A stretch of 64,000 bases of DNA from Acanthacorydalis orientalis (Eukaryota; Arthropoda; Insecta; Megaloptera; Corydalidae), in NCBI GenBank assembly GCA_034766995.1, contig CM068325.1:1313969-1377968 (forward strand), in the 5' to 3' direction. Below, piece after piece: positions 1 to 10,851 of this stretch. Numbering within the stretch: the stretch's first letter is position 1; every line of letters starts with the position of its first letter. The notes under the pieces are model-generated. The model did no database searches and had not been told where the DNA came from. It saw nothing but the letters and a program-made list of their open reading frames with translations. Both the position numbers and the translations under genes were made by a program.

Positions 1-1575
1 TTTCGCTATTTTAAGCAAAATATCGACGAAGACGTGAATAATATGTAAAATTGAAGGATCGGTACATCAATACTGTGTGATTTCTTTAGATTTTGTCCAT
101 TTATATCGAAATATATCAAGAAATCACAATAAAAACGAATATTTCTATGCTACATAAAACGCATTTTAACACAGAAATTTAGGTTTTTATTGTCATTTCT
201 GATTATATTTCGATAGAAGTGGACAAAATCTAAAGAAACTATTCAACATTGATGTTTCGATCCGTCAATTTTACATATTATTCTGGTCTTTTTCGATGTT
301 TTTCTTAAAATAGCGAAAACTGATGTCATTTTCAACACATAAATCGTATTTTAACATAGAAAATTTCGTTGTTATTTTGATATCTTGTTATGTTTCGATA
401 GAAATGGACAAGTTCGATCAGACAATTTTACATATTAATCACGTCTTGGTCGATATTTTGCTTAAAATATCGAAAAATGATGTAATTTACAACACATAAA
501 ACGACTTTTAACATAGAAACATTCGTTCATATTATAATTTCTTGTTATATTTCGATAGAAATTGACAATATCTAAAGAAATTATACAATATTGATGTATC
601 GATCCGTCAACTTTACAAATTATTCACGTCTACGTCGATATTTTGCTTAAAATAGCGAAAACTGATGTAATTTTCAACACATGAAACGAATGTTAACATA
701 GAAATATTCCTTTTTATTGTGATTTCTTGTTATATTTCGATACAAATGGACAATATGTAAAGAAATTATATAATATTGATGTGACGATCAGTCAATTTTA
801 TATATTATTCACGTCTTCGTCGATATTTTGCTTAAAATATAGAAAAATCATGTCATTTGCAACACACAAAACGAATTTTAACATAGAAATATTCGTTTTT
901 ATTGTGATTTCTTGATATTTTTCGATAGAAATGGGCAAAATCTAAACAAATTATACAATATTGATGTTTCTATTCGTCAATGTTACATATTATTCACTTC
1001 TTCGTCGATATTTTGCTTAAAATACCAAAAAAGATGTAATTTTCAACACATAAACCACTTTTAACATAGAAATATTCCTTTTTATTGTGATTTCTTGTTA
1101 TATTTCTATAGAAATGGACAATATCTAAAGAAATTTTACAATATTGTTGTGGCAATCCGTCTATTTTACATATTATTCACTTCTTCGTCGATATTTTGCT
1201 TAAAATAGTGAAAACTGATGTAATTTTCAACTCATAAAACTAATTTTAACATAAAAATATTCGTTTTTATTGTGGTTTCTTGTTATATTTCGATACAAAT
1301 GGACAATATCTAAGGAAACTATACAATATTGATGTTTCTATCCGTCAATTTTACATATTATTCACTACTTAGTGGATATTTAGCTTAAAACATCGAAATC
1401 TGATGTAATTTTCCACACGTAAAACTAATTTTAACATAGAAATATTCATTTTTGTTGTAATTTCTTGTTATATTTCGATAGAAATTGACAATATCTAAAG
1501 AAATTATATAATATTGATGTTTCGATCCGTCAATTTGACATATTCTTCACGTCTTCGTGGATATTTTGCTTGAAA
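1..1575. repeat. Satellite A, ~185 bp tandem repeat with an inversion
   Basis: A degenerate tandem array. The landmark ttttgcttaaaatatcgaaa recurs near 300, 455, 635, 822, 1003, 1190 and 1375, a period of about 180-190 bp. The first ~165 bases run in the opposite orientation (they open with tttcgctattttaagcaaaa), so the left edge is a palindromic junction centred near 165. I see no coding potential; short frames here are chance. Confidence 0.85.
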
Positions 1576-2737
1576 TATAAACGTGATTTTCAACAACCAG
1601 ACTGTGATTTCATATAAACGAGAATTCCATCCACCAGACTCTATTTGCGATAAAATTTTAATCCGATTATATAGAACTAACTTACTTTTACTGAAATAAC
1701 ACGAAATATGTGTACATTATCGGTAAATTTTTTGAATTATCACTGAAATCGCGTTTTTCGCTTAAAATTAGGATATTTTTCATATAAACGTGATTTTCAA
1801 CTACCAGACTCGAGATATGCGGTAAAATTTTGTTTGCTATTATGTAGAACTAACTTATTTTTACTGAAATAACACGAAATATGTATACATTATCGGTAAA
1901 TTTTGTGAAATTATCACTGAATTCTCGTTTTTTTTCCCTTAAAATTGGAATATTTTTCATATAAACGTTATTTTCAACTACCAGACTTGAGATATGCGGT
2001 AAAATTTTGTTTCCTATTATACAGAACTAAATTACTTTTACTGAGATAACACGAATCATGTATACATTATCGGTAAATTTTGTGAAATTATCACTAGAAT
2101 CGTGTTTTTTCGCTTCAAATAGCCATATTTTTCATATAAAAGTGATTTTCAACTACCATACTCGAGATTTGCGGATAAATTTTGCTACTATTGTATAGAA
2201 CTAACATACTTTTATCGAAGTAACACGAAACATGTATACATTTTTGGGATATTTTGTGAAATTATCACCAAAAACACGTTTTTTTCGCTTCAAATAGCGA
2301 TATTTTTCATATAAAAGTGATTTTCAACTACCATACTCGAGATTTGCCGATAAATTTTGCTACTATTGTATAGAACTAACTTACTTTTATCGAAATAACA
2401 CGAAACATGTATACATTATCGGTAAATTTTGTAAAATTATCACTAAAATCGTGTTTTTTTCGCTTAATATTGCGATATTTTTCATATAAACGTGATTTTC
2501 AGATGCCAGACTCGAGATTTGCCGATAAATTTTGCTACTATTGTAAAGAACTAACTTACTTTTATCAAAATAACACGAAACATGTATACATTATCCGTAA
2601 ATTTTTTGAAATTATCACTAAAATCGTGTTTTTTTCGCTTCAAATATCGATATTTTACATATAAACGTGATTCTCAACTACCAGACTCGAGATTTGCGGT
2701 AAAATTTTGTTCCTATTATATAGAACTAACATACGCT
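1576..2737. repeat. Satellite B, ~175 bp tandem repeat
   Basis: A second tandem family abuts satellite A. The landmark tgtatacattatcggtaaa (or close variants) recurs near 1709, 1883, 2059, 2233, 2408 and 2583, giving a 174-176 bp period over six to seven units. The array stops a few bases before the splice acceptor of the first visible exon of the coiled-coil gene, so it occupies that gene's upstream intron or flank. Confidence 0.85.
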
Positions 2738-2741
2738 GCAG

Positions 2742-5700
2742 AACCTGCTGAGGCTGCGCAAGGAGGTGCTCGGGCGGCGTCGCGAGCTCGAAAACCCGAT
2801 GCGCGGCGACGCGCAGACGCTGAGGAATACGCTCGCCACGCATCCGGACGTGAATCGCGTGTTCCAGGAGCACCCGCCGACTGTCAGTCAGTATCGCCGC
2901 CGGACAGACGGATCTGACCGCTAACGTTCGCGTCCGCAGAGGGTCGTCGAGCACATGAAGCAGATGATCCACGTGAAGAGACGCGAGATGGACCTGCTGA
3001 GCTACAGGATGAAGCAGCGGACCGACGAGCTGATTAGGTGGAAGGTGCGCGCCGCGACCGACTGCCGGACGGGCGGAGACGACGGCGACGATGCTTTGAC
3101 CTGACCGCTCGTTGCAGCTCGAGCTCGCCGAACTCGAGGATCGGCTGAAGTACGACACGCTCGGCGACCTGCCGGACGAGGTGCGCGCGCGGATCATCCT
3201 CGGCGATCTGCAGGACACGCTGCTGAAGAAGGAGGTCGCCGGCTCGGTGCGCGTCAACGTCATAAAGGTGCTCGAGATCATGAAGATGGACGCGCTGTAC
3301 TTCGACGCGGTGCTCGACGCGCTGCGGCGCGACGGCGAGAGACAGGGCGGGTGCATACTGCGCGCGGCACAGCTCGGACAGCTCGCCGTCGAGTACGTCG
3401 ACGACCGGAGGCGCGAGTACGCGGCGCTCGAGAAGAACGTGATGGGGAGCATGAAGGAGCGACAGCGGTCGCTGAACCGGGTGCAGGCGAGGACGAGAAT
3501 GCTCGCGCAGGACATGAGGACGCTCGTGCGGAAGGACGTGAGTGCTCGGCTCGATCCACACACACGCACACTCTCTCTCTGTCTCTCTCATTTTCATTTC
3601 GTCGTAGAGCGACATCAACGTCAGGAAGAAGCTGGCGAGCACGAGGAGCGAGATCGCGCTCCAGGACGACCTGTTCGAGTTCAACACGGTCCTGAAGTAC
3701 ATCAGCAATGTCTGTCTGGTTTCCGTCTACGTCGACATCATACCGCGGATGCAGGATCAGAACCAGCAGACGGAGAAGTGAGTGGCACGGTCGGCCACGG
3801 GAATCGCTCCTCGGTGTCTTGCACGGATTCGGCCTGCGCGCGCGTCGTCGGCGCCCGGAGACGTCGTCCCGACGTCCCGTCGACCTGGAACCGGGACTCG
3901 GAGACGCGGACGTCCTCCGCGAGTCGTTCACGGACGCCGAATGGTACTTCTCCGCAGGCTCGTCGAGCTGGCGAACAGGAGCCGCGAGCGCGTCACCGAT
4001 CTGCTGCGCAAGAAGGAGCACGCCGAGGTCACGTGCCGTCAGCTCCGGTACGACGCGGAGCCGGACTCGAAGGCCGTGTTCGAGTACAAGAAGCAGAAGA
4101 AGAAGCTGCTCGAGTCGATCGGCGTGCAGGAAGAGCGCGCGCGCGCGAAGAAGCGGCTCGAGGATGTGTGCGGCGCGCGGATCGTCGCGCTGAGGTCCGC
4201 GCTGCAGCAGCTGCTCGACGCGCTCGTGTGCATCGTCGTCGAGAAGGACGAGACGGTGCCGAAGCCGTGGATGAGGACGGAGCCGCTGCCGGAGCCGCTC
4301 GAGCTCGACGATAAGGCGAATCGGGAGACGGCGCGCGCGGCTCCCGATCGACGGTCCGGTCATGCTTGCAGCGAAGCGCGTGTTCGAGCTGATAGCCGAG
4401 CGGCTGCTCGAGCTGGTGCGCGTCGCGACGCTCAAGATGGACGCGAAGAAGAGACAGGAGGCCGAGGAGATCTACACGAAGCTCGTCATCGACCTGACGC
4501 GGCGCCAGTACGCCGCCGACTTCAACGAAGCGCAGGACGTCTGTACGTATTCTGATCGGGGAGGCGGGGCCGAGTGGCGGGGATTGTCATCCTCTCTGTA
4601 GATGGGAAGCCGTCCGACGCTTCCCGGTTCTCGTTTCGAAATTGAGAAAGTAGCCGTGCGTCGCTCGTCCCCCGATTTTCCGGTTTCTCTCTCATACAAA
4701 TAACTTAGATACGTTCCCACTGGAATGTGAGAACGTGTGTATCGGAAAGAGGGTTAAATTATGTCTCTGACTTATAAGTTTCAAAAGATTTGAAAGAGTT
4801 AAGCAGGCCCGTAGCGAAAACTTATAAGGCCCGCTGTCGAACGCGCATCAGGATTGAACGTTATGGTCGTTCTTCCTGTAAATAAATCCTTGACTTCGAA
4901 CGCAGCTACTTCAAGTTATATATTATATATCGTTGAAAAGAGGGTTAAATTCTGTATATATCTTGTAAAGTTCAACTCCTCCAAATGGCAGACAGGCCCG
5001 TAGAAATTTTTTTAAAATGTCCGCCGTCGAACACTTCCTGTTCCTCTTTCTGTCTGTAAATATCTCCATGTTTTTGGACTCAATTACTTCCAATTAGATA
5101 TCGTTGAAAAGAGGATTAAACTCTGTATAAATTATGTAAATTTCAACGTTCCAAAATGATAGACAGGCCCGTGGCGGTTTTTTAAAATGTCTGCCGTTAA
5201 ACAATTATTAAGTTCGCACTTGCAGATCGACAATCCCTGTTCCTTCTTATAAATTCCTTCTTGTTTTTCATCTCAGCTATGTCAAGCTATATATCGTTGG
5301 ATAGAGGGTAAAATTATGTATCAATCTGATAAATTTCAACTTTTCAAATTGAAAGACAGGCTCGTAGTAATTTTTTAAAATGTCCACTGTTAAACACTCG
5401 CCAAGATCACGCACACACAAATCATCTGTCCCTGTTTCTTCGTGTAAATGAGTCATTTTTTGAACTCAGCTATGTTAAGTTATATATCGTTGGATAGAGG
5501 GTTAAATTGTGTATAAATTACATAAATTTCAACTATCCAAAATGATAGACAGGCCCGTAACGATTTTTTAAAATGTCTGTCGTTAAACACTCATTAAGAT
5601 GGACTGTCCCTGTTTCTTCTTACAAATAACTCCCTGTTTTCGATCTCAGCTATCTCAAATTGTATTTCGTTGTAAGGAGGATTAAATCCCGAGAATTCGA

Positions 5701-5993
5701 CTGGTTTTCTTTTTAGAGAGAGACACATTTGTAGCCGTGTAACACTTTAAACTGACGTGCGTCGAACGATCCCTCACATATCCTCCTCGCACACTGACCG
5801 ACCGCTCTCCCTTTCGAATTTCGCAGCCTTGCTCGAAGGAATGGAGATCGAGGATCCGTCCGTGCCGTCGAGGAACGAGATCAAGGAGCGGAGTCGCTTG
5901 CTCGTCGAGGAGAACACGCCTGTCGACGAGATCGCGTTGCTGGAGGCGAAGGAGGCGAAAGAGGCGAAGATGAAGAAGAAGAAAAAGAAATAA
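2742..5993 (+). CDS. Spliced coiled-coil protein, possibly ODAD3/CCDC151-like (5' incomplete)
   Basis: Six GC-rich exons with consensus splice sites: 2742-2882, 2940-3044, 3118-3537, 3608-3777, 3958-4542 and 5827-5993. Phases agree at each junction I checked (for example GAC-GTC-T joined to CC-TTG). The product is rich in Arg, Glu, Lys and Leu with long predicted coiled coils and ends in a Lys-rich tail before TAA. The C-terminal motif (SRNEIKERSRLLVEE) resembles the IK-x-RS-x-x-L-(V/I)-E ending of ODAD3/CCDC151, which docks outer dynein arms on ciliary doublets. That assignment is inference from weak similarity; another ciliary coiled-coil protein is possible. Exon 5 (585 nt) carries one base too many: the frame ending in ELDDKANRE must shift by one to join the frame starting RLPIDGPVMLAAKR near 4320-4350. 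This is either a real frameshift or an indel in the run cgcgcgcgg. The start codon lies outside the window. Confidence 0.6.
4735..5700. repeat. Satellite C, array 1 (last intron of the coiled-coil gene)
   Basis: Tandem units of about 185-190 bp marked by gagggttaaatt (near 4750, 4941, 5111, 5305, 5494 and 5681), gacaggcccgta and a closing cctgtaaataa block. The array fills most of the ~1.28 kb final intron (4543-5826). It starts in a segment (catacaaataactta, then cactggaatgtgag) that is also found at the start of array 2. Confidence 0.85.
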
Positions 5994-6329
5994 CGAACGC
6001 GGACCCTCGTCGACACTATCATTGTTTTTTTTCTGCGATGGAAAAGAGACGAACGGAGGCGCCGATTCCGTCGGTCACATTTCTCTGTTTACACTAGATT
6101 TCTGTTAAATTTTGTTTTTTATTTCTTTTATATAAAAAAAAATAACAGCACGAGATCTATCGAGTCTAGTGTGCGCTGGAATTGTTTACTGTGTTGGTGT
6201 GAGGGAGAGAGGGAGAGACGAACGGTTTCTTTACAGGGAATGCTTGAGGATGCTTGGAGGAGGACTCAAGTCTTCCAGTCGCTTGGAAATCCAGGACGAA
6301 ACTTTGCCTCCCTCGTCGTCCCATCTACC

Positions 6330-7300
6330 TGGCTGTTCTCATACAAATAGCTCGATACGTTTGCACTGGAATGTGAAAATTTGCATATTGCTGGAAATAG
6401 GGTTAAATTATTGTCTCTGACTTGTAATCTCCAAGATTTAGAAAGGTAAACGGGCCCGTGGGGACAATTTAAAAGGCCCGCCGTCGAACGCACGCCAGTA
6501 TTGAACGTTCCGGTCGTTCTTCCTGTAAATAAATCCCCGTTCTCGAACTCAACTATATAAGACTACATATCGTTGGTAAGTGGGCCGAATTCTATGTAAA
6601 TTATATAAATTTCAGTTTTTCAAAATGACAGGCCCGTAATATTTTTTTAAAAAATCTACTTCGTTAAATGCTCGTTAAGATTAGACATAGATCGGATGTC
6701 GCTGTCTCTTCCTGTAAATTACTCTTTGTTTTTCAGCACATCTACTTTAAATTATATATAGTTAGAAAGAGGGTTAAATTCTGTGTAGATTCTATGAATT
6801 TTAACTTTTCAAAATCACAGACAGGACCGTAGTGATTTTTTAAATTGTCTGCCATTAAACACTCATCAAGATCACACGAACAGATTGTTAGTCCTGTCTC
6901 TTCCTGTAAATAACTCTTTGTTTTTCAGCATAGCTATTTTAAATTATATATAGTTCGAAAGAGGGTTACATTCTGTATAGATCCTGTAAATTTGAACGTT
7001 TCGAAATTGCAGACAGGCCCGTAGTGATTTTTTAAATTGTCTGCCAATAAACACTCATTAAGTTTACACGAACAGATAGTCAATCCTGTCTCTCCCTGTA
7101 AATAACTCTTTGGTTTTCAGCACAGCTATTTTAAATTATATATCTTTAGAAGGAGGGTTAAATTGTGTATAGATTTTATAAATTTCAACGTTTCAAAGTA
7201 GGAGACAGGCCCGTAGGAATTTTTTAAAATGTCTGCCATTAATTAATCATTAAGATCACACGAACAGATTGCCTGTCCCTGTCTCTTCCTGTAAATAAAT
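6330..7300. repeat. Satellite C, array 2 (downstream of the coiled-coil gene)
   Basis: The same ~190 bp family as 4735-5700 and in the same orientation, with units near 6401, 6575, 6772, 6960 and 7155. Both arrays open with the same non-tandem leader (catacaaata, cactggaatgtga), so they look like two copies of one composite sequence rather than independent expansions. The terminal exon at 5827-5993 lies between them. Confidence 0.85.
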
Positions 7301-8138
7301 CAACTTATCTATTTTGAATTGACATTGATTATTAATTTCCTAGTTTATTTATTACATAGCTCATTTTTTTCCTAATTTATTTATTACATTGATTAATTAC
7401 TTCCTTATTTATTTATTTTACATAAATTCAATATTTCCTAGTTTATTTAATTCATAATTTATTACCTAGTTTATTTCGAAGCTTATTTATTTCAAGTCTT
7501 ATTTTTTCCCTAATTCATTTATTACATTGATGAATTATTTCCTAGTTTATTTATTACATAGCCTAATTATTTCATAGATTATTTATTTCATAGCTTTTTT
7601 CCTAATTTATTTATTACATTGATTAATTACTTCCTTATTTATTTATTACATAAATTCAATATTTCGTAGTTTATTTATTTCATAGTTTGTTTATTACCTA
7701 GTTTATTTATGACATTGATTAATTACTTCCTTATTTATTTATTTATTACATAAATTCAATATTTCGCAGTTTGTTTATTTCATGTTTTATTTTCCCTAAA
7801 TTATTTATGACATTGATTAATTATTTCCTAGTTTATTTATTACATAGCTCATTTTTTTCCTAATTTATTTATTACATTGATTAATTACTTCCTTATTTAT
7901 TTATTACATAAATTCAATATTTCGTAGTTTATTTATTTCGTAGTTTATTTATTTCGTAGTTTGTTTATTTCGTAGTTTGTTTATTTCGTAGTTTGTTTAT
8001 TTCGTAGTTTGTTTATTTCCTAGTTTATTTATTACATAGCCTAATTATTTCATAGATCTTTTATTTCATAGATTATTTCCTAGTTTATTTATTACATATC
8101 TTCATTATTTCTTAGCTTCATTAATTCCTATTTTAATT
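7300..8138. repeat. AT-rich minisatellite (tagtttatttatt family)
   Basis: About 840 bp built from 15-30 bp variants of tagtttatttattacat and tcctaatttatttattaca. A higher-order block of roughly 110-130 bp (cctagtttatttattac ... gattaattacttcc ... cataaattcaatattt) returns near 7345, 7600, 7690 and 7840. A shorter cttgtttatttcgtag run fills 7925-8020. No coding potential. Confidence 0.8.
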
Positions 8139-8141
8139 CGC

Positions 8142-9045
8142 AGATGTCGAGTGTCGCGTCCGAACCGTGAAAAAGGCGGAATTTTCGCTCGCCTACACGA
8201 ACGCTAGCGACGTCGAAGGACGGAGCGTCCTCTCTGTCCGGTAGATGCGCCAAGAGGTGCGTGTATCAGAGTCGCTCGAAACGACGCACGACGCCCGAAC
8301 GATTCTCTCGCCATCCGACGCGCTCCCGCTCAGCTCGATTCCGGGGCCGTATAGCGCGGACGTACTGTACCGCTTGGACAGTACGATCTCCGCATCTAGG
8401 ATTTCTGTTCCGTCCGAGCTCGTGTATCTCAATCCGCGTCGATCCATTTTATAATTTCAAACCATGGACAAAATGAAATTATAAACGAAGAATTCAAAAA
8501 GAAATTATATTCGCAGTCACGACCTGGTCGTCCGAATTCTCCGCCTCTAGGATTTCTGTTCCGTCCGTGCTCGTCTCCGGCACGGCTTCCCGGAGGAGGC
8601 GTCCGGTCGCGTCTGTGCAGAAGATTTCTCACAGACACCTTGGATCCCGTCGTCTGAATTTTCCGCATCTATGATTTCTGTTCCGTCCGTTCTTTTGTCC
8701 GGCACGCTTTCCCGGAGGAGGCGTCCGGTCGCGTCTGTGCAGAAGATTTCTCACAGACACGCGTGACGCGAGCGTGCTGTATCGGCTTTCCGGCGTCGAT
8801 GTCCCGGACGAGTCTGGAAAAGAACGACTCGTGAAAACCGCCGCGACGTCCGTCGTCTACGAGTACCTGTCGGCTCTGCCGAATATCTACGGCCGGCGTT
8901 CATGCCGTACTCGATCCCGGCCGCCGGCGAAATCGTTCGACGGTACACTAACGACCCGTTCAGCTCCTTCACAGGGTCACAAAGAGCGAGCCATTCGATC
9001 GAGAAGTCGTGCGAGGTCTCCGGCTCGGTCTTGATGTCCGGTCGA
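8142..9045 (+). pseudogene. GC-rich remnant of an unrecognised host gene
   Basis: Composition changes abruptly from AT-rich minisatellite to GC-rich, coding-like DNA. A splice-acceptor-like ttcgcag precedes 8143, followed by a frame (KKAEFSLAYTNASDVEG) ending at TAG near 8244. Other open stretches follow: 8245-8454, 8774-8900 (VLYRLSGVDVPDESG...) and 8902-9060 (MPYSIPAAGEIVRRY...). These are in different frames, with a shift near 8900. A ~120 bp segment is duplicated in tandem (about 8536-8640 and 8656-8761). I do not recognise the protein. The remnant ends where the LINE begins, so the insertion probably truncated it. It could instead be exons of a live gene with small introns. Confidence 0.35.
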
Positions 9046-9603
9046 AGTGGGTTCCTCCTTGTGGTGACCGGGGGATCCAGTGTTTGTCGTGTAGTATGTT
9101 ATTTTGAGCCTTTTCTTTTCTGTTTACCTTTTCTTTTTTTGTCTTCTTTTCTGGGTTGTGTATAGGTGGCCTGTGTCCTCCACTAAGTGGGCACTTTTGC
9201 TCTTTATAACATGCTGACTCTCACTGGATGCGGAACGCCCACCCATGTGTTTGCCGTGCATGGAGACCTGTGTCGTTGGAAACGGGGATCCTGAAAGTTG
9301 AGGGAGCTCGTCTTTTTCGGATACTTATATTCGTGCCCCAATACACTTTTTTGGCCCTTGCTTCAGCTAAACAGGCAGCCCGGGGCTAACCCACCCCGGG
9401 TCACTCGGCTTCCGGTGCTCCTTATGAGACGGATTGGGTGACGGACCCGGACTGCAGGGACGCGTTTGGCTCGTTTTCCTTGTTTTTTGGGTCCTATATC
9501 ATCTGGACAACCCTGGCGTCCGTACCGGTTTGCGGATACGGTGTCCCCTTGTTGGGCTCCGTGGTGGGTGGGGACCCAGGTGACAAAATTTTAAAATTTT
9601 CCC

Positions 9604-10851
9604 ATGGAAAAACAAACAACCACACCCCCTCCCTCTGGGGTAAAGAGAAGACGACCCGTTTATAAGGGTCGTTTGAGCTTGACCAAGTAGAAGGAGGAGC
9701 TTGCTCCCCGGTTTCTGGTCATCTCCAGAAAGGAGGGAGACTTTTCGAAAGTTTCTCCCTTCCTAATACAAAAAGTTATCTATGGACAAATAGGCACGGT
9801 TAAATCAACCAAAAAACTAAGAGATGGGACATTACTGGTTGAATCTGTCAGCAATTCGCAATCCAACAAACTGCTACAGATGACTAAGTTCTTTGAATAC
9901 GAGATAAGTGTAACTCCGCACAAGACCCTTAATTCGAGCAAAGGGGTTATCTCGTGCTTCGATCTTCTCAACTGTACCATCGAGGAGATCAAAGAGAATT
10001 TGGCAAGTCAAGGTGTGGAGGACGTATCCCGCATCTTGACACGAAGAGATGGCGAACTGAAACCAACATCGTCCATCATATTAACGTTCAACACGCCATT
10101 TCTCCCTCCGAGCATCGACGCAGGAATTCATCCATTGAGAGTTCGGCCTTACATCCCGAACCCGATGAGATGTTTCCATTGTCAGAAATTCGGTCATATT
10201 TCTGACCGATGCACTGCAAAGACATCTATTTGCGCTTGTGGCAAACCAGTTCACTTGGGTTCCATCTGCAAGGAACCCATGTCCTGTGTGAACTGCGACG
10301 GGAGCCAATCAGCTCGCTCCCGCGACTGCCCTAAATATAAGGAGGAACGTGCGATTCAGGAGATAAAAACCATTCAAAGGATCTCGATCGCTGAAGCTAG
10401 GAAAATCTATATTCAAAGAACTCCAGTCGCGCTTCAGACATCTTTTGCTCGCGTTGTGTCGAAACAACGCCAAACAACGAGCACCTCAACGCAGACATCG
10501 GACATGAGTACGCAGACTGCCGCGACTCCAGCGCTCGCTGAAGCACCACCGGCAGTGCCCATTACCGTGTCTGTCGTGAAGAAACCGTCCGTCGTCAAAG
10601 AATCAACTGAAAAAACTTCAGAAGAAAAAATTGAAAAACCGAGGGAGTCAGTCCTAAAGACTCCCAAAACTCTCCATCCTACCCCCAATCTGGCTGCAAG
10701 TCATCCAGATAAAAAAAGAGAAGGCTCCTCTGAGAGCCGCGAATCTGGTCTATCGCTTTCCGCATCCACGATGGAAACATCTGGATCCGAAAGCGATAAA
10801 AAGAATACTCAGACCAAAAGACGACGAGATAAGGTTCGTTTGAAGCGATGA
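9604..10851 (+). pseudogene. LINE ORF1, Gag-like nucleic-acid-binding protein with one in-frame stop
   Basis: The frame opens at ATG 9604 (MEKQTTTPPPSG) and runs 416 codons to the TGA at 10849-10851, interrupted only by TAG at 9688-9690 (codon 29). The intact part after the stop can also start at ATG 9880. It has an RRM-like central region followed by three cysteine knuckles: C-x2-C-x4-H-x4-C beginning CFHCQKFGH, then CACGKPVH and CVNCDG. The C-terminus is rich in Ser, Thr and Lys. In this family the protein coats element RNA. Its stop codon overlaps the ATG of ORF2, suggesting coupled translation. Confidence 0.75.

Noticed and set aside
2655..4435. Several long overlapping open frames on the minus strand and in alternative plus frames across the coiled-coil exons
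   Set aside because: They are shadows of GC-rich exons with few stop codons in any frame; they run across clear introns and have low-complexity Arg/Ser composition.
1..8140. CRISPR array
   Set aside because: Repeats are long, degenerate and directly tandem with no unique spacers, and the DNA is eukaryotic.
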